DNA of 64,000 bases from Sabellastarte sp. h YS-2021. Its lineage: Eukaryota > Annelida > Polychaeta > Sabellida > Sabellidae. A program made the translations under genes and the position numbers. Location of the stretch: assembly GCA_964017235.1 (NCBI GenBank), contig OZ024931.1, forward strand, positions 103,620,221 through 103,684,220, read 5' to 3'. The notes beneath the pieces are model-generated. The model was not told where the DNA came from, did not search any database, and saw only the letters and a list, made by a program, of their open reading frames with translations. Below, in pieces: positions 20,077 through 31,900 of this stretch (its first letter is position 1; the number at the start of each line of letters is the position of its first letter).

Positions 20077-21053
20077 ATGACATGCCACACACTTCCAGGT
20101 TTGCACCTTTAGCCATCCTCAGACTTAGGCAGGGTTTTCGGCCAGCTACCTGGGCTCAGTACCACAGAATGTTCTCTCAGTTCATAGCTTTCCTTGAAAC
20201 AGAAAGCCTCACACTCCTACAGGTGAACACTGTTATCTTGCTGTCATTTATGGAGTTTTGTTTCCATAGTGGTTTATCACAAGCCAACATTTCCAACCAC
20301 ATGTCAGCCATTAGGGCAATGTTCATAGTTCATGGTCTGGATACAGAACCTTTTAAAGACCACAGATTGTCTTTGTACATAAAATCTCTTAAAATTAATG
20401 CAAAGTTCACTCCTACATTGACAAAGATTATATCCATAGAAACCCTTCATAATATTGTGCAAGCTTGCCAGGCCCTGCCAGATCCTGTAGTATTCAAAGC
20501 ACTGTACTTGTTTTGCTTCTTTTCTTTCATGAGGTTGTCTAATATTCTTCCACATTCTTCCACACAATTTGACATCACAAGACATTTGGCTAGAGGTGAT
20601 CTGGTATTCAGTCAAAAAATTTGTACCATTTTAATTAAATGGTCCAAAACAATGCAAACTCGTAAAGAAACTACAACTATAAATATTCCTGTATTGGGCG
20701 CATCTCAGCTCTGCCCAGTGGCTGCATTGAAAAATATGTTCACCTCCATCCCTGCTTCAAATAATTCGCCATTGTTTGTACTCTACAGGCACGGGGTTTT
20801 AACTCCACTTCCAGATTCAACAGCTAGGAAACATCTGAAGTCTGTATCCTCTTCCCTTAATATTTCTCCACATCTAACATTTCATAGTTTTAGAAGGTCT
20901 GCCACGACCTGGGCTTTTCACAATGGGGTTTCCTTGCAAGAGATCATGAAGCATGGCACCTGGTCATCGAACGCAGTTTGGAAATACATTAAGTCTGTGC
21001 CCTCTTCTTCTTCACAGGTCTCACGTACATTCCAACATCACCTCTCCCTCTAG
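20077..21053 (+). CDS. tyrosine recombinase (YR) of element 2
   Basis: Integrase of the element. The frame is open from 20043, but the sequence similar to element 1 begins right after the acceptor-like AG at 20076 (SRFAPLAILRLRQGF, RPATWAQYHRMF). Catalytic residues: Arg in FMRLSNIL, HxxR in HSFRRSATTWAF, His in KHGTWSS and Tyr in WKYIK. The length of about 325 residues is close to that of other YR-element recombinases. RT-to-YR is a +1 relation here but -1 in element 1, so a conserved frameshift cannot serve both. Confidence 0.85.
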
Positions 21054-21271
21054 CTTGGCATTTGGCAGTTTCTTTTATTACATATTTTATTGCATATTTT
21101 ACATTTTCCTGTACTATTTACATAAATCCATACATTTTACATTAAGCCATGTAGTCTGGGCTGTGTAAATGGCCAATAATTCATTAGCATAATGCATGGC
21201 TTCTCTGTCATCCAGACGTAATTGGGTAGCCAGTATTGTCAAAATTTGTTTCTTCACAGTAATTACTGTTC

Positions 21272-21299
21272 CGGGTTAGCAACTGTACTTGCTCACCCG
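21272..21299 (+). other. near-perfect hairpin downstream of YR
   Basis: CGGGTTAGCAA, CTGTAC and TTGCTCACCCG form an almost complete palindrome with one mismatched pair. It lies in the 3' untranslated part of element 2. Confidence 0.6.
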
Positions 21300-21463
21300 A
21301 AATTTGCCTGGGTTGATATCAAACCTGGCATTTGTCTTTTTCTTCAAAATTGGGTTTGGCCTAGGTGTACTGAATGTACAATATTGGAGTGACAGGGTTA
21401 TTGTAAAAGTTTGTTTTAGTATGTACATACATAATCATTATGTCCTCCTGCATATGGACATTT

Positions 21464-21492
21464 AGCACTTCAGTGCTTACCACCTTGGTGGT
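21464..21492 (+). other. two adjacent hairpins at the edge of the assembly gap
   Basis: AGCACT-TC-AGTGCT (21464-21477) and ACCACC-TT-GGTGGT (21479-21492) are perfect 6-bp stems with 2-nt loops. The following 15 bases up to the gap (21487-21501) recur immediately after it (21702-21716). Confidence 0.7.
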
Positions 21493-21501
21493 TACTCCCA
21501 T

Positions 21502-21701
21502 NNNNNNNNNNNNNNNNNNNNNNNNNNNNNNNNNNNNNNNNNNNNNNNNNNNNNNNNNNNNNNNNNNNNNNNNNNNNNNNNNNNNNNNNNNNNNNNNNNN
21601 NNNNNNNNNNNNNNNNNNNNNNNNNNNNNNNNNNNNNNNNNNNNNNNNNNNNNNNNNNNNNNNNNNNNNNNNNNNNNNNNNNNNNNNNNNNNNNNNNNNN
21701 N
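21502..21701. other. assembly gap of 200 N
   Basis: Exactly 200 N, a conventional placeholder of unknown true length. Both edges carry GGTGGTTACTCCCAT, which suggests an unresolved repeat or a short contig overlap. The missing A2 repeat of element 2 probably lies here. Confidence 0.95.
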
Positions 21702-21741
21702 GGTGGTTACTCCCATTTGGTAAAGTACAAAAATTCCTGGT

Positions 21742-21787
21742 GGTCGGGATAGCGAAATATTTTCCCTAACCCGACCCCACTGGGGTC
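21742..21787 (+). other. overlapping strong hairpins after the gap
   Basis: GGTCGGG...CCCGACC (21742-21776), extended by ATAG/CTA and GAAA/TTTC pairs, overlaps the perfect GACCCC-ACT-GGGGTC (21773-21787). The two are mutually exclusive folds sharing GACC. Confidence 0.65.
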
Positions 21788-24360
21788 ATTAGATCTTGGG
21801 GCTGGGTCTTGTTATTAAATTTATGTTGTCATCTTGTACAGTATCTCTGCATGTACGGGGCAGAGAGTTATACAGTAAATACTGCCTTTTAAATATGTTG
21901 CTATACCATATTATCACATTATCTGTCTATTAATAATAAAATTATATATCCCAATTCTGTATATTATTCTCTTGGGGGAAGGGTGGCTATAAATGTACAT
22001 GATATTTACACTCGGCACATAGGATGCTTACCTTTATAATTTTATATTTGGATTGAAAATCCCCATTTGACCTTTGACCTTGTTGTATAAAGAATTCGCT
22101 GGATTTTTTTTTTCAGAAAAACATGTTGTGACAAAAGGATAACTGATAAAGGCACTTACGCCAGTAATTGTCCCATCAATAAGTGTTCTTACATTGGCGA
22201 TAATACAATTTTTTTTCTTTAAATTCAGTAATCCAAATTGGCACGTGGCCAATCAACAAATAGCTGACAAATCCTAATTTTATAACAGTGTCCCTCATTG
22301 GTTAGAGATGGAAATCGTTGTTTACGTCATTTTTGTGTCAGTTATAGGTGTATGCAGAATAAGATTGTAGTATTTACAAAATGCTTTGGCACTAGTTGTC
22401 ACGGATCCACACAAGCAGACCCACATCACTCGGGTAATAAAGTCTCTCCACTGGCTCCATGTCAAACAAAAAAACTGCTTTCAGAATTGCAACCCTCATT
22501 TATAAATATTTGAATTCAGGTCTGTTATAGTACTTATGATTTTAGTTCTGACCTTTCCCATTCATACAATTATGTAATTGACTAATAGGGCTGTTCCGGT
22601 ATGGTGTTAAAATCATAAAATTCCTATTGGGAAAAAATTATACCATTCACAAACCGTGGATGTATAATGGGAAATGTTTCAGATATTTTCACAACAGCTT
22701 TCTGAATGAATTGTTCTGACACACTCCTGAAAATTTTCCCAGTCCATACAAATGTTTTTTAACCTTTCCGGTCCTATACAATTATTAGGATCAACTTAAA
22801 ATGGAAAAATTGTTTTACAAATATTAAGATAGCTTTAATATAGGTATGTGATGAGTTCCTGAATGCAAGATTTGATAAGGATTCATAATAATATTATACC
22901 AATTGGGAATAAACCCCCTGAATGTTCTTATTGGTTCCTGATTCAAACCCCCTGGTCACGAGATGGTGAGACGGTCCCAAATGCTTTACAAACTTTCTGG
23001 CTGGGTTAACAAACATTTCGTCATAACCAAACCAGGGGAGTGGAACATAGTGGAACAGGAATTATTATTTTTGTATTCTAGCACTCCTTAGAATTTGCTG
23101 TGTTTTAAAATTAATTGCTTTAGCAGTTTGTAAATAATAATAATTATTATAATACTATAATTAACAATCCAAGCAGTACAAAGGTATATCATTTCAGGAA
23201 ACCACATAAATCCAATGAAATCTAATGGGCAGTGTGACAAAAGTCATTGAAAGTATTAACGTAGGTTTCCAGAAGTTTTTTTTTATTCCAAACTTTTTCC
23301 AGGCATTATCTTGATATTAATTTTTCCCCTGATACATGTTTATATAAATCTGTGGGCTCAACACCTCTCTGAATAGGCTTATATTAATAAGAGTGGAAAG
23401 ACATTTGTTTGTCAGTGTTCAAAACTAAAATTCCCTGTGCGAAACTGTTCCATACTTTTTAGATACTTTTGCGTTGTATGCTGGAGCCATTACCAAATTC
23501 ATTACCAAATACTCAAAGCGATATAAGTGTAATTTTGACAAAATAAGTCTGAATCTTTTTCAAATTGAAATGAACCAATATTTAATGGTACTTAGTTTGT
23601 TATACAGAAAACATAGTCACGATTTTACTACTCCTCTGGTTAAACTCCACATTTACAGAATCACAAGAAAAATTTTAATATCTCCTGTCTTTTTTCTATT
23701 TTCACCAAATTATCTGACTTTTTCCTTATAAACTGGAAACCTGTTGGAATCAGAGGAAGGTTGACATACTGGAAGTATCCTTGAACTTTCAAAAACTTTT
23801 TGCCCATCTCCCTTCCTGCACGTTATCTTGATCTAGATTTAAAATGACACATTCATTCCCAGAATTCCCATAAATTCTGCACTAACATGTAAATAAACAG
23901 CCTCTCTTGTAAAGTACAAGTTCACAGGCATCATACATTCCTTATCCTGTTTCTAGGTCCATATAAAGTTGACTTAGAATCTTTTTATCGCTTGATTTTG
24001 GTACACTTTTGAAAAATATTTACAGCTTGATCACAAGGGCCTCATCTTATATTATTCCCATTCATATGTTTTAAAACATACTCGAACAACTGATAAATCT
24101 AACACAGCCAGAAATCTGTTCACACAGACTGACAGGTACTTGTGTAGCACTGTAGATACATGATATTCCTGTACAACTTTAATAACCAAGATTTTTAGAC
24201 ATGCAATTTAAGGTTGAAACAAGCGTTTTGGTTTTATCATAGACTTATAGAATGCGATCTTACGCCCTTTTCACACTACATGTGATATGTCCCGCGGTTA
24301 GAAGTTTTACTCATCAGCAGAACTGCATCCAAGAATGCCACATACCTGCCAAGATTTGGT
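21788..24360. other. no gene recognised
   Basis: AT-rich sequence with short frames only. No domain, RNA gene or ordered repeat was recognised. Confidence 0.45.
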
Positions 24361-24761
24361 GTATCATTCACACTCCAGGTGGTATATCGTGGTGTTGGGG
24401 GATAAGCCCCTGTTCTTTAACTACCATACAAGGTTTGTATGCCACCTTGTGACACAGTGGCAAAATGTCCATTTACCTCCACTCGTCTTATGTCACTGTG
24501 TTACACTAAAAGATGACTGAGTCACAACCTTGTATACACCATGGACAACACCTTCACTTACCATAGCAAGAAATTCATCTGTGTATGCTCATGCTACTAA
24601 ATTCAGAGGCAGAATTTTTAAACATAGGACGTGCAAGGTAATGGATGTTTCTTCACTGTGTCATAAGTTCACATATGCTCCTCGGACAGTAGTCGAAGGC
24701 CAGGGGCATTTCACCCCAACGGCTATAACCGTGGGTTATACCGCCTGTACTGTGAATGGGG
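24361..24761. repeat. foldback (MITE-like) repeat
   Basis: The left arm at about 24366-24413 (CATTCACACTCCAGGTGGTA, then TTGGGGGATAAGCCCCTG) is matched inversely by the right arm at about 24701-24760 (CAGGGGCATTTCACCCCAAC, then TACCGCCTGTACTGTGAATG). Arms are about 50-60 bp and imperfect, separated by about 290 bp. No target duplication could be fixed. Confidence 0.55.
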
Positions 24762-25412
24762 TATTATATGTGATATACTGAATCTACTTCTTAGCATAGT
24801 AATATAGTACTTTCTAACAGAAGACCTGGGTTTAAACCCACATTGGTCACGTTGTCCTTAAGAGCTAACGAGGCCACTAAAACTACTAGACTAGAATTCA
24901 GATGTAAAAGTCGTCTGAGGCCCACAAGTCAGTGTTTGATAAACAGTGATAGTCTGAATTGATTTCTTGTTGTAAGTTTTAGAATTAACTGACCTTGGTC
25001 AAGGCCTAATGTAATGGGATTGGGTATCTCTGCAGGCACCGTGAAATTGCTGGAGTTGGTTAATGGTAGTCATGTGCATTCAGGTCAATTATGGTCAAGC
25101 ACAAAGCTCTGACGTCTTTACCAGTATCCCAGGGATTGTGACCCCCACCAAACTGGGCAGTTTACCCCCCTTCAACCCAGCTATTGAACTAGTCCAGTCT
25201 TCCCCGAACCAATACAAGTGCGGAAAAGCTGGTGGACAAACAGAATCCCAACCGATTATTTCCGGGTCATAGGGATTTCAAACGAAATTGTGACATGATA
25301 AACAAAATTTCCCGCCAATGAAATGTCCGCTCGTTCTGACGGTGTCAATAAACTGAAAGCGTACGCATGTGTGTGTGTAGTATGTGGATACAACTTGATT
25401 TACTGCACATGT

Positions 25413-25442
25413 GGGGGGGGGGGGGGGGGGGGGGGGGGGGGG
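25413..25442 (+). repeat. poly-G run of 30
   Basis: Thirty uninterrupted G about 400 bp upstream of the first coding exon of the six-exon gene, preceded by a short GT run. Its position makes it a possible promoter-proximal quadruplex. Confidence 0.95.
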
Positions 25443-25836
25443 CTCTTCTATATAAGTAAATGTCTACAGCCAAAAGCCTGTCATTGACAGAAAGTGTCAC
25501 ACTTGAAAAGCTGAACAAATCCCAAAAGGCGGGTATATTTAAGGAGGGGAATCTCTTAAGTGAAAATACAAAGACTGATCCACACAGGACTGAAGATAGA
25601 TTTATCAGGTGGATTGGATGTGTTCTTTGGATCATTGTTAACAGGAAGAATTTTAATATAATTTCTTTTGTTGATTAGATATTTGACTAAAATTGTCATA
25701 GAATTTCGTGGACTTGAAAAGAACATAGATACAGTGCTTCTTGTACATTTGGTACACACAGATTTAAAACTGAAAATTTAAGAATAAAGAAGTGTATCAG
25801 CCATTAACAGAAGTATATTGCTGGGATTAGGCAGAG

Positions 25837-25921
25837 ATGGACTTGTCACAGATGAAGAGTATACAGTGGCTGGTTGTGCTTACCCTCATACATCATGTAC
25901 ACACTCTATCACTGCACAGAG
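25837..25921 (+). CDS. zincin-like gene, exon 1: start and signal peptide
   Basis: ATG at 25837, then 28 codons with the hydrophobic core SIQWLVVLTLIHHV. Donor GAG|GTAAGG; ends in phase 1. Confidence 0.75.
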
Positions 25922-28900
25922 GTAAGGCTCACATGTTCTTCACTACACAAAAACTAACATTATGTTATTACATCTCCAGATAGTGTGATACTGTGACAGG
26001 CCTGAAGCATGTGTCAATGTAACCAGGTCCAAGTTGTGATATAATGTTCCACAGCCAGGGTCATATTGGGACTGACACTCAGAATTTGCCACTTAAGGGT
26101 GCAATCTACTGTAGATCAGATGAAGTAATTTATTTAAGGATTCAGTTTTAAGGCCATAATGTTGTAAAGAGGATGTGGTGGAGGAAGCTAATGCAGAGTA
26201 GTCTTAGGATTAAAATCAGGTGAGCACTATGAACTTTTTTCAGAAAACAGTGGTTTTCTGAAAAAAAAAATCTAAAATAAAAATATTATAACATTAAGAA
26301 ATTTTCAAAAAATAACAATAAAAATCTCTTCAATGTTTTGGGCACAAAAGTTACCTTCATGTGTAGCAACAACTGAAATATTGATGACATCTGCTTTCGA
26401 CAGATTACATTATTAAAATTGCAACAGTCTCACTAATTTTATAAATACTTAATCCTGGCAATTTCTTATTCTAGGAATTTTTCTTGGACAGTTATTGTTT
26501 CCTCAGAATATACTAGGGATAAGAGTAATTCTAAAATATAATTGCTGGAGAATATAGGCTCAGAAATACAGTGCTAAAATTACCACTAGTATAGGGTGTC
26601 TCCTGTTCATGTTTTTGAAAGTAAAGCCATGCATGCAAATAGTAAATCAGCTCAAATTTGAGATTAAAGTAACACACTGAAAGTTTTCAGATTTTGTAGA
26701 AGTATTGTTGATTGGTCGACAATTCCAGTTTAAAATTTCTGCGAAGCTGTTCAATACATATTGGTTTGTAAGCTGGAACTTGATATAACTAGTGAACTTT
26801 TTTGCCAAATAGTTGAACCTACATGAAGGTGTTAAAACTAATAAAACTAATATTTGAAATTTTCCATTTACCAATGCCATACCATCAACCTCTTCCTGCC
26901 ACAGTTGCTTTGAAGAATTAAATATTCAGTCGGATCTCTGTACAGTTTTGTGAGCTTAATATATAACTAAAAGACTGAAAATATTTACACAGGACTTTAA
27001 AAATTATCTTTATTATAAATGCTGTTTTACAAATAGCATTTTTTTTTGTTACAGTGTTTTGCAAATTTTGTAAGCTCTGCTTTTGTTTTTCATAAAAATA
27101 GTGGCCAAAATAATTCAAGGGTGAAAACATGTTTTGAGATTGTTCTGTGTTGTGAAGCCAATCTGCCCTCTGTGAATGCTTGTCATTTCTACCCATTCAT
27201 ACATTGTTATTTATTCCATGTATTGTCTTTTCAACCCATTCTTTTCATATTTGTCCTTTGAAAGTATAAAATATGGTTGGCTATGTAGATTTTATATATT
27301 AATTATCTTATTCAGTATTTGTCAGAGACTAGGATGACTTATAGCCCCTCCTGTACTTATAGCGACTTGTGTATGTACCTTTTACATAAATGAGGTGTCT
27401 GGATTACACACGAAGTGAAATATACATCAGTATCAAGGTGTTAATTATTTGAAATTAAAACAATTAGGTAGTTCATGCTGAGAAACTTTGTCAAGTGTCT
27501 GTTATCTGTTATTGGACTCTACTTCCCCTTCATTTGGGTTTCAAGTAACAAAAGTAATTCTGTAACCCATATGCCAAAATAAACAAAATGTTGAAATATA
27601 AAAGAAAGTGTACCCATTTGTATTTCTTGACATGGTTACCAATCAGTCTGCCCAATTCTTTGGATTCTGTAAAAAATGGTGTACACTTTGTGAAAGACAT
27701 ATTCTTATTCCAGCAACTTTCAATACACGTTCTGACCACGCAGACACCACGTAGGCTGTTTGTTTCTTCTCAGACAGAGTGATACAAGTCATTGTCAGTT
27801 TAGGTTTTAATTATCTCTTCAAATAGAAGTGAGCCTTCTATTACCATCACCGTAAATACCTTAAAACATTTCCCCTGTCACAATATCTGCACTGTTTGTG
27901 GGAAAGTATGCTAATTAGATGTAATGATTGGTTTCTGTATGGATGGTCCCTGTTTTAAAGGCAAGTTTCACAGAATTGCCAAAATAGAATTTAACATAAA
28001 GAAAAAATCAGTGAAGATGACTTAATGGTTTTATTTACACGTCTACTTGTAATCTCTCTGACTATATGACTAAAACGTTTTGACGTACACAAAGCATATA
28101 AAGTGAAAAAAAATATGATTTCCACAAATTGTGTCCCATTTGTGAAACCAGTGTAAGTGCTTTTTAAACGATGGTGGACTTTTTGCTGTTGATACGCCTC
28201 TGTTACACCTTGTTCTGCATCTATTAAATTTAATTAAAGTCAATGCTATCATTTAATAAATACAAAAAAAAAACTTGATAAAAAGGTCCAGGCGTAGGAG
28301 GTTTGATAAACCATGGATCATTGTGAAGATTACTAAATCACCTGACACTTGAGATTACAAACTAACACCTTGACACAATGGAGAGTGTGTTGACATGGGG
28401 AACTTCATTATGATGATTGTTTTTGAAGCTGTGTATTCATCCAGTCTATTCAGCCATTCTGTGTGGTTTGACAAGCAGTTTTTAAACACAGGTTACAACT
28501 TGAGTCATTGGTGGAATTGTTTTCACAAGTACATGATACATTGTTCAGTGCGCATCATGTCTTATTCTAAACTCCATGGATAATTACTGGAGTGTTTATT
28601 ATAAAGACTAACTTCATTGTGACTTGATAGTCAGACCTATTATCTTTTTGTTGTAATATCTTGGCCAAGAACTAAATCGCTGTGTATTATTGGTAGATTA
28701 AACTAGGTCGAAATATATCATGAAATGATTACAATATGTGGCAGATTATTTGCAAATCTTGCATGATCTATTCTTTATCAACGTCTGATAATATTTGAGA
28801 AAATACTTTTTCAATTATTAACAAAATTCATAATATTATGAGTATCCAATGGTCACTGTTGTTACTTTCCTTTGAGTAATTTCCATTTGCTGATATGTAG

Positions 28901-31900
28901 TCTGATTAAATAAGCTAGTTTAATTGATCTCTTTCAGTGTATGAGAATGAGGTCCTGAAGCCAAAGAGGATTCAGTTGGAGAGACTGGCTGAGAGACAGC
29001 TGGAGTCAGGCTTCTATGAGGCGTATGCAGGTAATAGCTTGCTATGTGTAAACTGAATAGAAAACATCAAAACATTGCATACTGCAGGTGTGCTTTTCAG
29101 AATTCATGGTTGTTGATTTCCACTGTTTCCAATAAAAATGTAAATGCTAATGCCACTGAAATTTGTAATGTATGTGCATGTATCTTAGAAGTCCACAGAA
29201 TTTACATGCCAAGTGTGATTTTCAGAATTACTGATTATTTACCTGTACGGACCCGGCCATGGGGACTAGATTATGGAGCTTGTGATTTCAAAAAAAATTT
29301 CATATGTATCTTTGATTTAAAATTCATATTATATATTGCATTAGTACTTAACTTTTGAAACTGGTAACTGTGGTATTTCTGGAGACCTCATGTATTAGTG
29401 GTTGTCTCGGGAAGGCATTAGGATTGATAATCATAGACTGCATCTGCGTTGTCTAGCGTTTGCGTTCTATGATACTTTGTCTTAAAATTTGTCTTAGAAA
29501 GACTTCAGATATTGAGGTTGTCACACATGAGATTTAAATCACCAATGAAACAGTTGGCCCTTGGTATTATCTCCTTGAGGTTTGCATTCCCAGCCCATGT
29601 TGCCTTTTAACTATTCAATAATGTTTCCAACAAGTCTGTTATCTTTGTCTAATCACCCGTGTGTTTGTAACTAGACGCCACCCTAGGTATGTATTAGAAT
29701 TCCGTTACTGTTAATGGTGTTTCCCTTTTCCTGAATATAGTGCATCATCTGGATATATTCTTGTTACAATTTTGACACATTGTTTAATATAATTAGCCAC
29801 TGCAAGATGTATTGTAGGAACTCTGTGATAACCCTGCTTCTATGTTGAAATTGATGCAAAAAGAATTAATATCATACTATAATTAGTGATTCTATCACCT
29901 CTGTGCTTCTGCTGAAATTATATTGCACGTCACTGGATGTAGTTTCATTATATTAGAGTCTTGATACTTGGCTTTGCAGATGAGACCTCCAACATACACA
30001 GACCAGGAACTCCTAATGAAACCAGCAGCTGCGGGGAGATCAAACTCATATCCCACCATGGTCTGGCTGGGGAAATGCCAACTTTCTACTACAAGTACAC
30101 AGAGGCATATGGGATACCAATCATGGGTATGACTACTTATACATCTACTATAAGTAATATATCCTGTTATCTTGCTCATGTCAAATACATTGTGATTCAT
30201 ATCAAAGTAAAGCCAATGACATCTTACAGAAAAATAATTACATGTGTTAACAGGGATTATGTAGAGTACCTTGTTTCATTTCATGTCTTACACCATTGTG
30301 TGGTTCTGTGTTTTAAAAATATAGAATAGGAAGCATTAAATATTGTGGTATGCCACATGGTTTTCGTGTCTGTTGATTCAACACCTGATACAATTTAAAA
30401 TATACAATGTGGCACTGTAGAAAGTCTTTATTGAGGTTGATGATATAATGACCTCTAGTTTTTTTCTGTCCCTGTATTTCCAGGTAGTCAGTACGTCTCA
30501 GACGATGCCCTGTCACGTGCCTGTTATGTGGTGCGTTTCTTTTTCGCTGACAGACGAGATCTGAGAAGGACTTTCTTTAGGGCATGGGGTCGCGTTGTCA
30601 TCATGTCCATGGAAGAAAAGATCACTGCTCTTCCAGAGTACTCTGAGGTTCTGCCAAAAACCTACAGGAATGTACGGGGTCTGGGCGGAGTGCCTGCTAT
30701 CCCTGTAGTGGCTGTTGGGGAGGAGCATCTGGCATGCTATGTGACTGAAGACCTCTTCATACGAGAACTGGCCATTGGGGTGGTGAATATTGCCATCACA
30801 AAACTCTCCCCACGGTATGACTTCCTGTCAAGGTTAGACAGCCAGTACACCAAAGCAATGGCCAGCAAGTTATGGCAGCACACATCATCAAGCCTGTCCT
30901 ACCTGACATACATTGTAAGTACTGCTGACAGAGAGCCGGAAATCTTATCTTTTTAACTCACAGTTCCAGCGCACAGACCTGTATGTTCCAAAGTAAATAC
31001 TAACAGGACACTCCTTGTTCTGACATTGGTTTTGATAACCATGAATTTGTTGTAAGATGTATAGGATCAGACAGCTCCACACTTATGTGAAATAAAGCAA
31101 ATAAAATAATTAAGAGTAAACATAAAAGCTAAGGTATAGTAATTAGCATAACATATATGACTTCTATATCACCTCTGTAGTTTTCTCAGTTGTATCAGTA
31201 GATTTAAGATGAACATGTTGCTTTTTATGCATAGGTAAGATTGATTAAACTCCTATAACAATGAAAATTATTTCTGGTCAACCTCTTTCATGCACAGATC
31301 AGTGTTTGGAAAAATATGATAACGCCATAGATATTGAAATGTTTGTAAAATATCTTGGGATTCCCTGGTATCCTGCAAACTTAGGTTTGGATTAGTCTTT
31401 ATCTTATTCTTCTAAAAGCATGCTGTGTTATGGTTCAGGGTGAGGGAGTACAGAGTTACTTCAATGTGAATGGCTACTCTGACCCTCCAGATGGTGTGCA
31501 CAACAACATCAATGTCAGGCGGGATCTGCAGGAGTACGACCCTGGACTCACCAACTTAATCGTGGAGCTACTGCCTTGTGGGAACAGCTACTTACATAAC
31601 TGTAAAGGTAAGATTACTTCTTATATATTGCCTTTATCAAAACAGAAGCAATAGTTAAACCATTGTTAACCACCCCACCCCTAAAACTTTCTCTTTCTCC
31701 AATTTACAATTGTTTTGAAAGAAATCCCTTTGTCAGTGACACAACCACACATACCAACATTTATTCACTCTTGGCCTTCCTTAATCTGGGATGAAATACA
31801 TGGTTGGGCAACGTGACAACATATATCATGGATGTAGACAGACGTACAATATGCATTGCCAGTTCTGAACATGTGTATCTTGATGTCAGTGGGAAAACAC

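Larger units (their letters stand above)
15798..21501 (+). mobile_element. element 2: diverged tyrosine-recombinase retrotransposon (Ngaro/DIRS order)
   Basis: Same gene order as element 1 (gag, ORF2, RT-RNase H, YR) on the opposite strand, but clearly a different family: the proteins align along their length at roughly half identity by eye. Its 5' tip TGCGGGATGCCA and GGCTCATT box correspond to the A1 tip of element 1. The 3' direct repeat is not seen. From element 1's spacing it would fall about 520 bp after the YR stop, inside the N gap at 21502-21701. All four frames are open. Confidence 0.8.

Noticed and set aside
29044-29358. 104-aa ORF after exon 2 of the zincin-like gene
   Set aside because: It lies in intron 2, has no motif and intronic composition.
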